Source of the DNA: Streptomyces sp. NBC_01267
GTDB lineage: Bacteria; Actinomycetota; Actinomycetes; Streptomycetales; Streptomycetaceae
Assembly (NCBI RefSeq): GCF_036241575.1
Contig: NZ_CP108455.1
Coordinates: 1,502,501 to 1,566,500, forward strand
Length of the DNA: 64,000 nt
Reading direction: 5' to 3'
The notes under the pieces were generated by a model, which worked only from the letters and a program-made list of their open reading frames with translations, did not search any database and had not been told where the DNA came from. A program made the position numbers and the translations under genes. Shown here in pieces: positions 56,371-64,000 of this stretch; the first letter of the stretch is position 1, and every line of letters begins with the position of its first letter.

Positions 56371-57902
56371 GTGGCGGAGTGCTGGTCGCCGGAACCACGT
56401 CGGATGCCGGGAAGAGCGTGGTCACGGCCGGGATCTGCCGGTGGCTGGTGCGCCGGGGGGTGAAGGTCGCGCCCTTCAAGGCGCAGAACATGTCGCTGAA
56501 TTCGTTCGTCACCCGCGAGGGCGCGGAGATCGGCCGGGCGCAGGCGATGCAGGCGCAGGCGGCGCGGGTGGAACCCACCGCGCTGATGAACCCGGTGCTC
56601 CTCAAGCCGGGGAGCGACCGGTCGAGCCAGGTCGTGCTGCTGGGCAGACCGGTGGGCGAGATGAGCGCCCGCGGGTTCTTCGGCGACGCGTCCGGCGGGA
56701 AATCCGCGTACGGCGGGGGGCGGGAAGCCCTGCTGGGCACCGTCACGGACTGTCTGGCACAACTTCGGGGCACGTATGACGCGGTGATCTGTGAGGGGGC
56801 CGGCAGTCCTGCCGAGATCAATCTGCGCCGGACGGACATCGTCAACATGGGCATCGCGCGGGCCGCGCGGTTCCCGGTGGTGGTGGTGGGCGACATCGAC
56901 CGCGGTGGCGTCTTCGCCTCCTTCTTCGGCACGACCGCGCTGCTCAGCGCCGAGGACCAGGAGCTGATAGCCGGGTACATCGTCAACAAGTTCCGCGGCG
57001 ACGTGTCCCTCCTGCGCCCCGGCATCGACATGCTGCAGGGGCTCACCGGGCGGCGTACGTACGGGGTGCTCCCGTTCGCGCACGGCCTCGGCATCGACGA
57101 GGAGGACGGGCTGCACGTCTCGATGCGGGGCGCCGTACGGGAGTCGGCCGTCGCCGAGCCGTACGGACCGGACGTCCTGCGGGTCGCCGTGTGCGCCGTA
57201 CCGCTGATGTCCAACTTCACCGATGTCGACGCGCTGGCCGCCGAGCCCGGGGTCGTCGTGCGGTTCGTGGACCGGGCCGAGGAGCTCGTCGACGCGGACC
57301 TGGTGATCGTGCCGGGCACCCGTGGCACCGTGCGGGCGCTGGAGTGGCTGCGCGAGCGCGGGCTCGCGGCGGCGCTGGCCCGGCGGGCGGCGGAAGGCCG
57401 TCCCGTGCTGGGCATCTGCGGCGGTTTCCAGCTGCTCGGCGAGCACATCGAGGACGAGATCGAATCGCGCGCCGGGTCGGTGGACGGGCTCGGGCTGCTG
57501 CCCGTGCGCGTACGGTTCGCCGCCGAGAAGACCCTGGCGCGGCCCGTCGGCGAGGCCCTCGGCGAGCGCGTCGAGGGGTACGAGATCCATCACGGCGTCG
57601 CCGACGTGACCGACGGCGTCCCCTTCCTGGACGGCTGCCGGGTCGGCTCCGTCTGGGGCACCCACTGGCACGGCTCGCTGGAGAGCGACGGCTTCCGCCG
57701 CGCGTTCCTGCGCGAGGTCGCGAGCGCGGCGGGCCGCCGCTTCGTCCCGGCGCCCGACACCAGCTTCGGCATGCTCCGGGAGGAGCAGCTCGACCGGCTC
57801 GGCGACCTCATCGAAGAACACGCGGACACCGACCGGCTTCTCGCGCTCATCGAATCGGGCGCACCGTCAGGACTTCCCTTCATCGCACCTGGAGCGCCAT
57901 GA
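56367..57902 (+). CDS. cobQ: Cobyric acid synthase
   Basis: 511 residues. It adds amide groups to the b, d, e and g carboxylates of adenosylcobyrinic acid diamide using glutamine. The dethiobiotin-synthase-like domain opens with the P-loop AGTTSDAGKSVVTAG and contains FKAQNMSLNSFVT and GDIDRGGVFAS; the glutamine amidotransferase domain has nucleophile Cys351 in LGICGGFQLLGE and the His/Glu pair in GTHWHGSLES. Both domains are complete. Overlaps cobN by 4 bp. Confidence 0.96.
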   Translation: MSGGVLVAGTTSDAGKSVVTAGICRWLVRRGVKVAPFKAQNMSLNSFVTREGAEIGRAQAMQAQAARVEPTALMNPVLLKPGSDRSSQVVLLGRPVGEMSARGFFGDASGGKSAYGGGREALLGTVTDCLAQLRGTYDAVICEGAGSPAEINLRRTDIVNMGIARAARFPVVVVGDIDRGGVFASFFGTTALLSAEDQELIAGYIVNKFRGDVSLLRPGIDMLQGLTGRRTYGVLPFAHGLGIDEEDGLHVSMRGAVRESAVAEPYGPDVLRVAVCAVPLMSNFTDVDALAAEPGVVVRFVDRAEELVDADLVIVPGTRGTVRALEWLRERGLAAALARRAAEGRPVLGICGGFQLLGEHIEDEIESRAGSVDGLGLLPVRVRFAAEKTLARPVGEALGERVEGYEIHHGVADVTDGVPFLDGCRVGSVWGTHWHGSLESDGFRRAFLREVASAAGRRFVPAPDTSFGMLREEQLDRLGDLIEEHADTDRLLALIESGAPSGLPFIAPGAP

Positions 57903-60900
57903 GCACCGTGCTGTTGCTGTCCACCGCCGATACGGACCTGCTGGCGGCCCGAGCCTCCGACGCGCCGTACCGGACCGGGAATCCGACCCGGGTCGACGCC
58001 GCCACCGAGCTGCCCGCGCTGATCGACGGCGCCTCGGTGGCCGTCGTACGGCTGCTGGGCGGCAGACGCGCCTGGGAGGACGGTCTCGATGTGCTGCGCG
58101 CTTCGGGGATACCCACCGTGCTGCTCGGCGGCGAGTCCGTGCCGGACGCGGAGCTGATGGCCGAGTCCACCCTGCACGCGGGCGCCGTGGCCGAGGCGCT
58201 CCAGTACCTCGTCGAGGGCGGGCCGGGGAACCTCACGGAGCTGGCCACGTTCCTGACCGAGGACGTGCTGCCCGCGGCCAGCGTCCGCGCCGGGGAGGAG
58301 CGGGCCAGGCGCAGCGCCGAACCCCGGAAGATGCCGGAGTGGGGGCTGCACGGCGACCGCGCGTGGGTGGACGGCAGGCCGTCCGTCGGGGTGCTCTTCT
58401 ACCGGGCGCACGAGCTGTCGGGCAACACCTCCTTCGTGGACGTGCTGTGCGACCGGATCGAGGAGCGGGGCGCCAACGCCCTCCCGGTGTACTGCGGTTC
58501 GCTGCGGAGCGCCGACGCCGGGCTGTACGAGTTGCTCGGCCGGGCCGACGCGCTGGTCGCGACCGTGCTCGCCGCAGGCGGTACCCGTGCGTCCGACGCG
58601 TCGGCGGGCGGGGACGACGAGGCCTGGGACATCGGGGCGCTGGCCGATCTGAACGTGCCGGTCCTCCAGGGGCTGTGCCTGACGTCGTCGCGCGCCGTCT
58701 GGGAGGCGTCGGACGCCGCCGTCTCCCCCATGGACGCGGCGATGCAGGTGGCGATCCCGGAGTTCGACGGCCGGCTGATCACGGTCCCGTTCTCCTTCAA
58801 GGAGCAGGGCGAGGGCGATGTGCCGGTGTACGTCGCCGACCCCGAGCGGGCCGCGCGGGTCGCCGGAATCGCCGTACGGCACGCGCAGTTGAAGCACAAG
58901 CCGAACCCGGACAAGAAGCTCGCCGTCGTCTTCACCGCGTACCCGACGAAGCACTCACGGGTCGGCAACGCGGTGGGCCTGGACACCCCCGCCTCGGCGA
59001 TCCGGGTGCTCGACGCGCTGCGCGACGCCGGGTACGCGGTCGACGGTCATCCGGACAACGGCGACGAGCTGATCCACCGCCTCATCAACGCCGGTGGCCA
59101 CGACGTGGAATGGCTCACCGAGGAGCAGCTGGCAGCGGCGCCCGCGCGGGTGCCGCTCGCCGACTACCGGCGGTGGTTCGACAAGCTGGAGCCCGGCATC
59201 CGCGACAGCATGCTGGAGCACTGGGGCGAGCCGCCGGGCGAGCTGTACGTCGACGGGGACGACATCGTGCTGGCGTCCCTGCAGTTCGGCAACGTGGTGG
59301 TGATGATCCAGCCGCCGCGCGGCTTCGGCGAGAACCCGATCGCGATCTACCACGACCCGGACATGCCGCCGTCGCACCACTACATGGCGGCGTACCGCTG
59401 GCTGGAGACCGCCGCTTCGGAGAGCGGCTTCGGCGCGGACGCGATCGTCCACATGGGCAAGCACGGCACCATGGAGTGGCTGCCCGGCAAGGGCCTCGGG
59501 CTCTCCGCGGAGTGCGGCCCCGACGCGGTGCTCGGCGAGCTGCCGCTGATCTACCCGTTCATCGTCAACGACCCGGGCGAGGGCACCCAGGCCAAGCGGC
59601 GGGGCCATGCGACGGTGGTGGACCATCTGGTGCCGCCGATGGCGCGCGCCGACACCTACGGGGACCTGGCCAAGCTGGAGCAGCTGCTCGACGAGTACGC
59701 GATGGTCAGCGATCTCGACCCGGCGAAGGCGCCGACCGTGCGGGCGCAGATCTGGACGCTGGTGAAGGCGGCCGAGCTCCACCACGACCTGCATCTCGAC
59801 GAGCAGCCGGACGACGACGACTTCGACTCGTTCGTGATGCATGTCGACGGCTATCTCTGCGAGATCAAGGATGTGCAGATCCGCGACGGTCTGCACATCC
59901 TGGGTGGCGGTCCCGAGTCCGAGGCCCGGGTCAATCTGGTGCTGGCGGTGCTGCGGGCGTCACAGGTCTGGGGCGGTACGGCGCACGCGCTGCCGGGTCT
60001 GCGGGCGGCGCTCGCCGAGCACTTCGGGCTGGCGGAGAAGGAGCTGCTGGGCGAGCCGGGCGCCGCGGTGAAGGTGCCCGCCGAGCTGACCGCGCTGGTG
60101 GAGGGTCCGGCCAGGACCGGGGCCGACGCGATCGACCTGCTGGAGCAGGTGTGCCGACGGCTCGCCGAGGGCATGGAGGCGCGCGGCTGGGACCCGGCGG
60201 CCGTCCCGGCCCTGGTGGGCGAGGTGCTGGGCACCGGACTCCCGTCGGCCGTGGCCGTGCTGGCGTTCGCCTGCGACGAGGTGGTGCCCCGGCTGGCGCG
60301 GACGACCGACGAGATCGGCAACATCCTGCTGGCCCTGAACGGCGGCTTCGTCCCGGCCGGTCCGTCCGGATCGCCGACCCGCGGTCTGGTCAACGTGCTG
60401 CCGACCGGCCGCAACTTCTACTCCGTCGACCCGAAGGCGATCCCGTCCAGGCTGTCCTGGGACGTCGGGCAGGCGCTGGCGGACTCGCTGATCGCCCGCT
60501 ACCTCCAGGACACCGGCGACTACCCGAAGTCGGTGGGCCTGACGGTCTGGGGCACGTCGGCGATGCGCACCCAGGGCGACGACATCGCCGAGATCCTGGC
60601 GCTGCTGGGCTGCCGTCCGGTCTGGGACGACGCGTCGCGCCGGGTGACCGGGTTCGAGATCGTGCCCGCCGAGGAGCTGGGGCGGCCCCGGATCGATGTC
60701 ACGGTCCGGATCTCCGGGTTCTTCCGGGACGCGTTCCCCCATGTGGTGGGGCTGATCGACGACGCGGTACGCGCGGTGGCGGAGCTGGACGAACCGGCCG
60801 GGGCCAACTACGTACGGGCGCACGCGGACGAGGACACCGCCGAACACGGCGACCGGCGGCGGGCCACGGCCCGCATCTTCGGCTCGAAGCCGGGCGCGTA

Positions 60901-61591
60901 CGGAGCGGGGCTGCTGCCGCTGATCGACGCCCGCAACTGGCGGTCCGACGCGGACCTGGCCGAGGTGTACGCGGTCTGGGGCGGTTACGCGTACGGGCGC
61001 GGGCTCGACGGGCGGGCGGCGCGCGGGGACATGGAGACGGCGTTCCGGCGGATCGCGGTGGCGGCGAAAAATGTCGACACCCGTGAGCACGACCTGATGG
61101 ACGCCGACGACTACTTCCAGTACCACGGCGGCATGGTGGCCATGGTCCGGCATCTGACCGGCGAGAGCCCCGAGGCGTACGTCGGCGACAGCGCCACGCC
61201 GGACCAGGTGAAGACGCGGACCCTCGGCGAGGAGACGCACCGGGTCTTCCGCGCGCGGGTGGTGAACCCGCGCTGGATGGCGGCCATGCGGCGGCACGGC
61301 TACAAGGGCGCCTTCGAGATGGCCGCGACCGTGGACTACCTCTTCGGGTACGACGCCACGGCGGGGGTCGTCGACGACTGGATGTACGAGAAGCTGTCGG
61401 CCGAGTACGTGTTCGACCCGGAGAACCGGGAGTTCATGCAGAAGTCCAACCCCTGGGCGCTGCGCGGGATTTCGGAGCGGTTGCTGGAGGCGGCCGAGCG
61501 CGGGCTGTGGGCGGAGCCGGACGCCGGGACGCTGGAGCGGCTGCGGGCGACGTACCTGGAGCTCGAAGGCGATCTGGAGGGGGACGAGTGA
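57899..61591 (+). CDS. cobN: Cobaltochelatase subunit CobN
   Basis: 1230 residues, the expected size for the large subunit that inserts cobalt into hydrogenobyrinic acid a,c-diamide in the aerobic pathway. Recognised motifs: YRAHELSGNTSFVDVLCDRIEERG, PVLQGLCLTSSRAVWE, the central HMGKHGTMEWLPGKGLGLSA, NVLPTGRNFYSVDPKAIPS and the DYPKSVGLTVWGTSAMRTQGDD section; the protein ends with DVDYLFGYDAT-like (TVDYLFGYDATAGVV) and FDPENREFMQKSNPWALRG. The true start is ATG 57899, which overlaps the cobQ stop; the frame is open much further upstream but that stretch is antisense shadow inside cobQ. ATPase subunit follows in the next gene. Confidence 0.96.
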   Translation: MSTVLLLSTADTDLLAARASDAPYRTGNPTRVDAATELPALIDGASVAVVRLLGGRRAWEDGLDVLRASGIPTVLLGGESVPDAELMAESTLHAGAVAEALQYLVEGGPGNLTELATFLTEDVLPAASVRAGEERARRSAEPRKMPEWGLHGDRAWVDGRPSVGVLFYRAHELSGNTSFVDVLCDRIEERGANALPVYCGSLRSADAGLYELLGRADALVATVLAAGGTRASDASAGGDDEAWDIGALADLNVPVLQGLCLTSSRAVWEASDAAVSPMDAAMQVAIPEFDGRLITVPFSFKEQGEGDVPVYVADPERAARVAGIAVRHAQLKHKPNPDKKLAVVFTAYPTKHSRVGNAVGLDTPASAIRVLDALRDAGYAVDGHPDNGDELIHRLINAGGHDVEWLTEEQLAAAPARVPLADYRRWFDKLEPGIRDSMLEHWGEPPGELYVDGDDIVLASLQFGNVVVMIQPPRGFGENPIAIYHDPDMPPSHHYMAAYRWLETAASESGFGADAIVHMGKHGTMEWLPGKGLGLSAECGPDAVLGELPLIYPFIVNDPGEGTQAKRRGHATVVDHLVPPMARADTYGDLAKLEQLLDEYAMVSDLDPAKAPTVRAQIWTLVKAAELHHDLHLDEQPDDDDFDSFVMHVDGYLCEIKDVQIRDGLHILGGGPESEARVNLVLAVLRASQVWGGTAHALPGLRAALAEHFGLAEKELLGEPGAAVKVPAELTALVEGPARTGADAIDLLEQVCRRLAEGMEARGWDPAAVPALVGEVLGTGLPSAVAVLAFACDEVVPRLARTTDEIGNILLALNGGFVPAGPSGSPTRGLVNVLPTGRNFYSVDPKAIPSRLSWDVGQALADSLIARYLQDTGDYPKSVGLTVWGTSAMRTQGDDIAEILALLGCRPVWDDASRRVTGFEIVPAEELGRPRIDVTVRISGFFRDAFPHVVGLIDDAVRAVAELDEPAGANYVRAHADEDTAEHGDRRRATARIFGSKPGAYGAGLLPLIDARNWRSDADLAEVYAVWGGYAYGRGLDGRAARGDMETAFRRIAVAAKNVDTREHDLMDADDYFQYHGGMVAMVRHLTGESPEAYVGDSATPDQVKTRTLGEETHRVFRARVVNPRWMAAMRRHGYKGAFEMAATVDYLFGYDATAGVVDDWMYEKLSAEYVFDPENREFMQKSNPWALRGISERLLEAAERGLWAEPDAGTLERLRATYLELEGDLEGDE

Positions 61592-61643
61592 GCGGGCGTC
61601 GCGTGGCGCCCGCGGCGGGCGTTCTCTCCCGGCCCGCCCCTTC

Positions 61644-61696
61644 CCTGAACCGGGGCTCCGTCCCGGACCCCGCTCCTCAATCGCCGGAGGGGCTTG
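61644..61696. repeat. Dispersed Streptomyces-type palindromic intergenic repeat
   Basis: The stretch CCGGGGCTCCGTCCCGGACC and the following CCGCTCCTCAATCGCCGGAG GGGCT form the well-known short repeat found in many Streptomyces intergenic regions (recalled). It sits between cobN and the chelatase ATPase gene and contains a small hairpin. No coding function; whether it influences transcript stability is unknown. Confidence 0.6.
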
Positions 61697-61721
61697 GTTG
61701 CTCCCTCGTCAAGGAGGTCTT

Positions 61722-63764
61722 GTGAGTACGCCGTACCCCTTCACCGCCATCGTCGGACAGGACGATCTGCGGCTCGGACTGTTGCTCAACGCCGTCTCCC
61801 CCGCCGTCGGCGGGGTGCTGGTGCGCGGCGAGAAGGGCACCGCGAAGTCCACCGCCGTGCGCGCGCTGGCCGCGCTCGTGCCGGAGGTGTCCGTCGTCCC
61901 CGGGTGCCGGTTCTCCTGCGACCCGGCGTCGCCCGATCCGGCGTGCCCGGACGGCCCGCACGAGACCGGGCCCGGCGTGTCGCGAGCCGCGCGGACCGTG
62001 GAGCTGCCCGTCGGCGCGTCCGAGGACCGGCTCGTCGGCGCCCTCGACATCGAGCGGGCGCTCGCCGAGGGCGTGAAGGCCTTCGAGCCGGGGCTGCTCG
62101 CCGACGCGCACCGCGGGATCCTGTACGTGGACGAGGTCAATCTCCTCCACGACCACCTGGTCGACCTCCTGCTGGACGCCGCTGCGATGGGCGCCTCGTA
62201 CGTCGAGCGCGAGGGAGTGTCCGTACGGCATGCCGCGCGGTTCCTGCTCGTCGGGACGATGAACCCCGAAGAGGGCGAACTGCGGCCTCAGTTGCTCGAC
62301 CGGTTCGGGCTGACCGTGGAGGTCGCGGCCTCCCGTGAGACCGATCTGCGGGTCGAGGTGGTGCGACGGCGGCTCGCGTACGACGACGACCCGGCCGGGT
62401 TCGCCGCCCGGTGGGCCGACGAGGAGGGCGCGTTGCGGGCGCGGATCACGGCCGCGCGTGCGCTGCTGCCCGAAGTACGCCTCGGAGACGGGGCGTTGCG
62501 GCAGATCGCGGCCACCTGTGCGGCGTTCGAGGTCGACGGGATGCGCGCGGACATCGTGATGGCGCGGACGGCCACCGCGCTGGCCGCCTGGGCGGGCCGG
62601 ACGGATGTCCTGGCCGAGGACGTACGGCAGGCCGCCCTGCTCGCGCTCCCCCACCGGCGGCGGCGCAATCCCTTCGACGCGCCGGGGCTGGACGAGGACA
62701 AGCTCGACGACACGCTGGAGCAGAACAGCGGCGAGGACGGCGATCCGGACCCGGACGGCCCCGGTGGCGGCGGCCGGCCCCCGCAGGGCGACGGGCCCGG
62801 CACGCCGCCGCAGCCGGAGGGCGAGTCGGGCGACACGTCCGCACCGTCCGTGCCCGAGCAGGGACAGGGACAGGGGCAGGACCGGGAGCAGGAACCGGGA
62901 CGGGCGCAGTCCTCCGGTGGCGGTGAGCAGCAGCCCGTGGGCGCCGCCGAGCCGTTCCGTACGAAGATGCTGAGCGTGCCCGGACTGGGCGAGGGCGCGG
63001 CCGGGCGCCGGTCCCGGGCGCGGACCGAGCACGGCAGGACGACCGGGGCCCGGCGGCCTCAAGGGGCGCTCACCAAGCTGCACCTGGCGGCGACGGTGCA
63101 GGCCGCCGCGCCGCACCAGCGGGCCCGCGGGCGGTCCGGTCGCGGGCTGGTGCTGCGCCGGGACGATCTGCGGCAGGCCACGCGGGAGGGGCGGGAGGGG
63201 AACCTCGTGCTGTTCGTGGTGGACGCCTCCGGGTCGATGGCCGCCCGGCAGCGGATGAGCGCGGTGAAGGGCGCGGTGCTCTCGCTGCTGCTCGACGCCT
63301 ACCAGCGGCGGGACAAGGTGGGGCTGGTGACCTTCCGCGGCAAGGAGGCCGATGTCGCGCTGCCGCCCACGTCGTCCGTGGACGCGGCGGCGGCCCGCTT
63401 GGAGACGCTGCCGACCGGGGGCAGGACCCCGGTGGCCGCCGGGCTGCTCAAGGCCCATGACGTCCTGCGGGTGGAGCGGATGCGGGATCCCTCGCGCCGT
63501 CCGCTGCTGGTGGTCGTCACGGACGGGCGCGCCACCGGCGGACCCGAGCCGGTGGCGCTGGCCGCCCGTGCCGCACGGCTGCACGAGGCGACGGGTATCG
63601 CGTCCGTCGTCGTGGACTGCGAGTCGGGTCCGGTACGGCTGGGGCTCGCCGGGGATCTCGCACGTCATCTCGGCGGCAGCGCCGTGACGTTGGACGAGTT
63701 GCGGGCCGAGAGCATCGCCGGGCTCGTGAAGGACGTACAGACCAGTTCGAGGAGGGCCGCGTAA
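61722..63764 (+). CDS. Cobaltochelatase AAA+/VWA subunit (ChlI-ChlD-like fusion)
   Basis: 680 residues. AAA+ domain first: Walker A GEKGTAKST (residues 36-44), Walker B LYVDEVNLLHDHLVDLLLD (given with the MIDAS-type acid), sensor NPEEGELRPQLLDRFGL. A long acidic and Pro/Gly/Gln-rich linker (about 330-420) leads to the VWA domain with a complete MIDAS: Asp501-x-Ser503-x-Ser505 in VDASGSMAARQRM, plus TFRGKEA and VTDGRATGGPEP. It unites functions split between CobS and CobT in proteobacteria and drives CobN. GTG start with AAGGAGGTC, a strong ribosome site; it shares one base with the cobO start (TAATG). Confidence 0.9.
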   Translation: MSTPYPFTAIVGQDDLRLGLLLNAVSPAVGGVLVRGEKGTAKSTAVRALAALVPEVSVVPGCRFSCDPASPDPACPDGPHETGPGVSRAARTVELPVGASEDRLVGALDIERALAEGVKAFEPGLLADAHRGILYVDEVNLLHDHLVDLLLDAAAMGASYVEREGVSVRHAARFLLVGTMNPEEGELRPQLLDRFGLTVEVAASRETDLRVEVVRRRLAYDDDPAGFAARWADEEGALRARITAARALLPEVRLGDGALRQIAATCAAFEVDGMRADIVMARTATALAAWAGRTDVLAEDVRQAALLALPHRRRRNPFDAPGLDEDKLDDTLEQNSGEDGDPDPDGPGGGGRPPQGDGPGTPPQPEGESGDTSAPSVPEQGQGQGQDREQEPGRAQSSGGGEQQPVGAAEPFRTKMLSVPGLGEGAAGRRSRARTEHGRTTGARRPQGALTKLHLAATVQAAAPHQRARGRSGRGLVLRRDDLRQATREGREGNLVLFVVDASGSMAARQRMSAVKGAVLSLLLDAYQRRDKVGLVTFRGKEADVALPPTSSVDAAAARLETLPTGGRTPVAAGLLKAHDVLRVERMRDPSRRPLLVVVTDGRATGGPEPVALAARAARLHEATGIASVVVDCESGPVRLGLAGDLARHLGGSAVTLDELRAESIAGLVKDVQTSSRRAA

Positions 63765-64000
63765 TGCCGCAGGGACAGCCGACCACGGTGCCCGACGACG
63801 GGCTCACCACCCGGCAGCGGCGCAACCGGCCGCTGACCGTGGTGCACACGGGTGTGGGCAAGGGGAAGTCGACCGCGGCCTTCGGGCTCGCGCTGCGCGG
63901 CTGGAATCAGGGCTGGCCGATCGGGGTCTTCCAGTTCGTGAAGTCGGCGAAGTGGAAGGTCGGCGAGGAGCGCGCGCTGCGGGTGCTCGGTGCCAGCGGC
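63764..64000 (+). CDS. cobO: Cob(I)yrinic acid a,c-diamide adenosyltransferase CobO (5' part)
   Basis: The first 79 residues are inside the window. P-loop HTGVGKGKSTAAFGLALR at about 28-45 and GVFQFVKSAKWKVGEERALR are exactly the CobO/BtuR pattern. The enzyme adenosylates cobalt using ATP. It starts directly at the stop of the previous gene (TAATG overlap), so the two are coupled. The gene continues beyond the right edge. Confidence 0.93.
   Translation, partial: MPQGQPTTVPDDGLTTRQRRNRPLTVVHTGVGKGKSTAAFGLALRGWNQGWPIGVFQFVKSAKWKVGEERALRVLGASG

Noticed and set aside
57191..57898. Upstream extension of the cobN frame
   Set aside because: It lies in another frame of cobQ and lacks similarity to CobN; ATG 57899 overlaps the cobQ stop as typical for coupled genes.
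58339..61086. 915-codon frame inside cobN
   Set aside because: Low-complexity Arg/Gly/Ala shadow in a second forward frame of cobN.

Overview
The window is chromosomal DNA of a Streptomyces or very close relative. It has very high G+C, strong third-position GC bias, many GTG starts, actinobacterial -10 boxes of the TAGGGT/TAGGCT type, and gene neighbourhoods known from the Streptomyces core chromosome (fabG-fabI, tldD-tldE, tyrS, moaA, Asp23/AmaP cluster, Pit transporter followed by a cobalamin operon). From memory the gene order resembles roughly SCO1794-SCO1851 of S. coelicolor; I could not check this. I saw no prophage, integrase, transposase, CRISPR array, rRNA or tRNA gene.

Layout. 1-5.8 kb: 3-methyladenine DNA glycosylase (cut by the window edge), Spo0M-like protein, PEBP protein, HNH protein, an NfeD-SPFH pair, an ABC ATPase and an unknown conserved protein. 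5.9-9.5 kb: a NarL-type two-component system, a truncated dehydrogenase relic, and a secreted transglycosylase behind a long structured leader. 9.5-17.3 kb: an FHA-FHA-ABC-membrane fusion protein, serB, a SixA-like phosphatase, small membrane proteins, and a CynX-type exporter with a divergent FadR-type regulator. 17.4-26 kb: fabG-fabI, tldD-tldE, tyrS, small membrane proteins, a 180-bp palindromic MITE-like element, and moaA. 26-33.7 kb: DUF485-solute symporter pair, secreted subtilase, zinc alcohol dehydrogenase, a coupled pair resembling alkylglycerol monooxygenase plus lysoplasmalogenase, and a VIT-family transporter. 33.7-38.7 kb: a four-gene catabolic-looking operon (acetoacetate decarboxylase family, SDR, two amidohydrolases) with a divergent TetR regulator and a perfect 17-bp operator-like palindrome. 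38.8-43.5 kb: DEDDh exonuclease-BRCT protein, zinc-ribbon protein, SURF1, GH15 enzyme and an SDR with altered active site. 43.5-47.8 kb: the Asp23/Gls24-AmaP envelope-stress cluster, enoyl-CoA hydratase, small HTH protein. 48.2-55 kb: ABC-F protein, unknown protein, alpha/beta hydrolase, class II aldolase, PHO-box-preceded phosphate transporter. 55.2-64 kb: a cobalamin riboswitch and the cobD-cobQ-cobN-chelatase AAA/VWA-cobO operon, cut by the right edge.

The best-supported functional units are the B12 operon (riboswitch; overlapping genes for cobalt insertion, amidation, adenosylation and aminopropanol attachment), the fabG-fabI reductive pair of fatty acid synthesis, the NfeD-SPFH membrane pair, and the Asp23-AmaP cluster. 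The most interesting less-explained items are the possible ether-lipid cleavage pair at 31.0-32.7 kb, the TetR-controlled amidohydrolase operon with a 29-bp tandem repeat inside it, the MITE-like palindrome that supplies the stop codons of both flanking genes, the short ORF between the riboswitch and cobD, and the structured leader at 8.4-8.66 kb.
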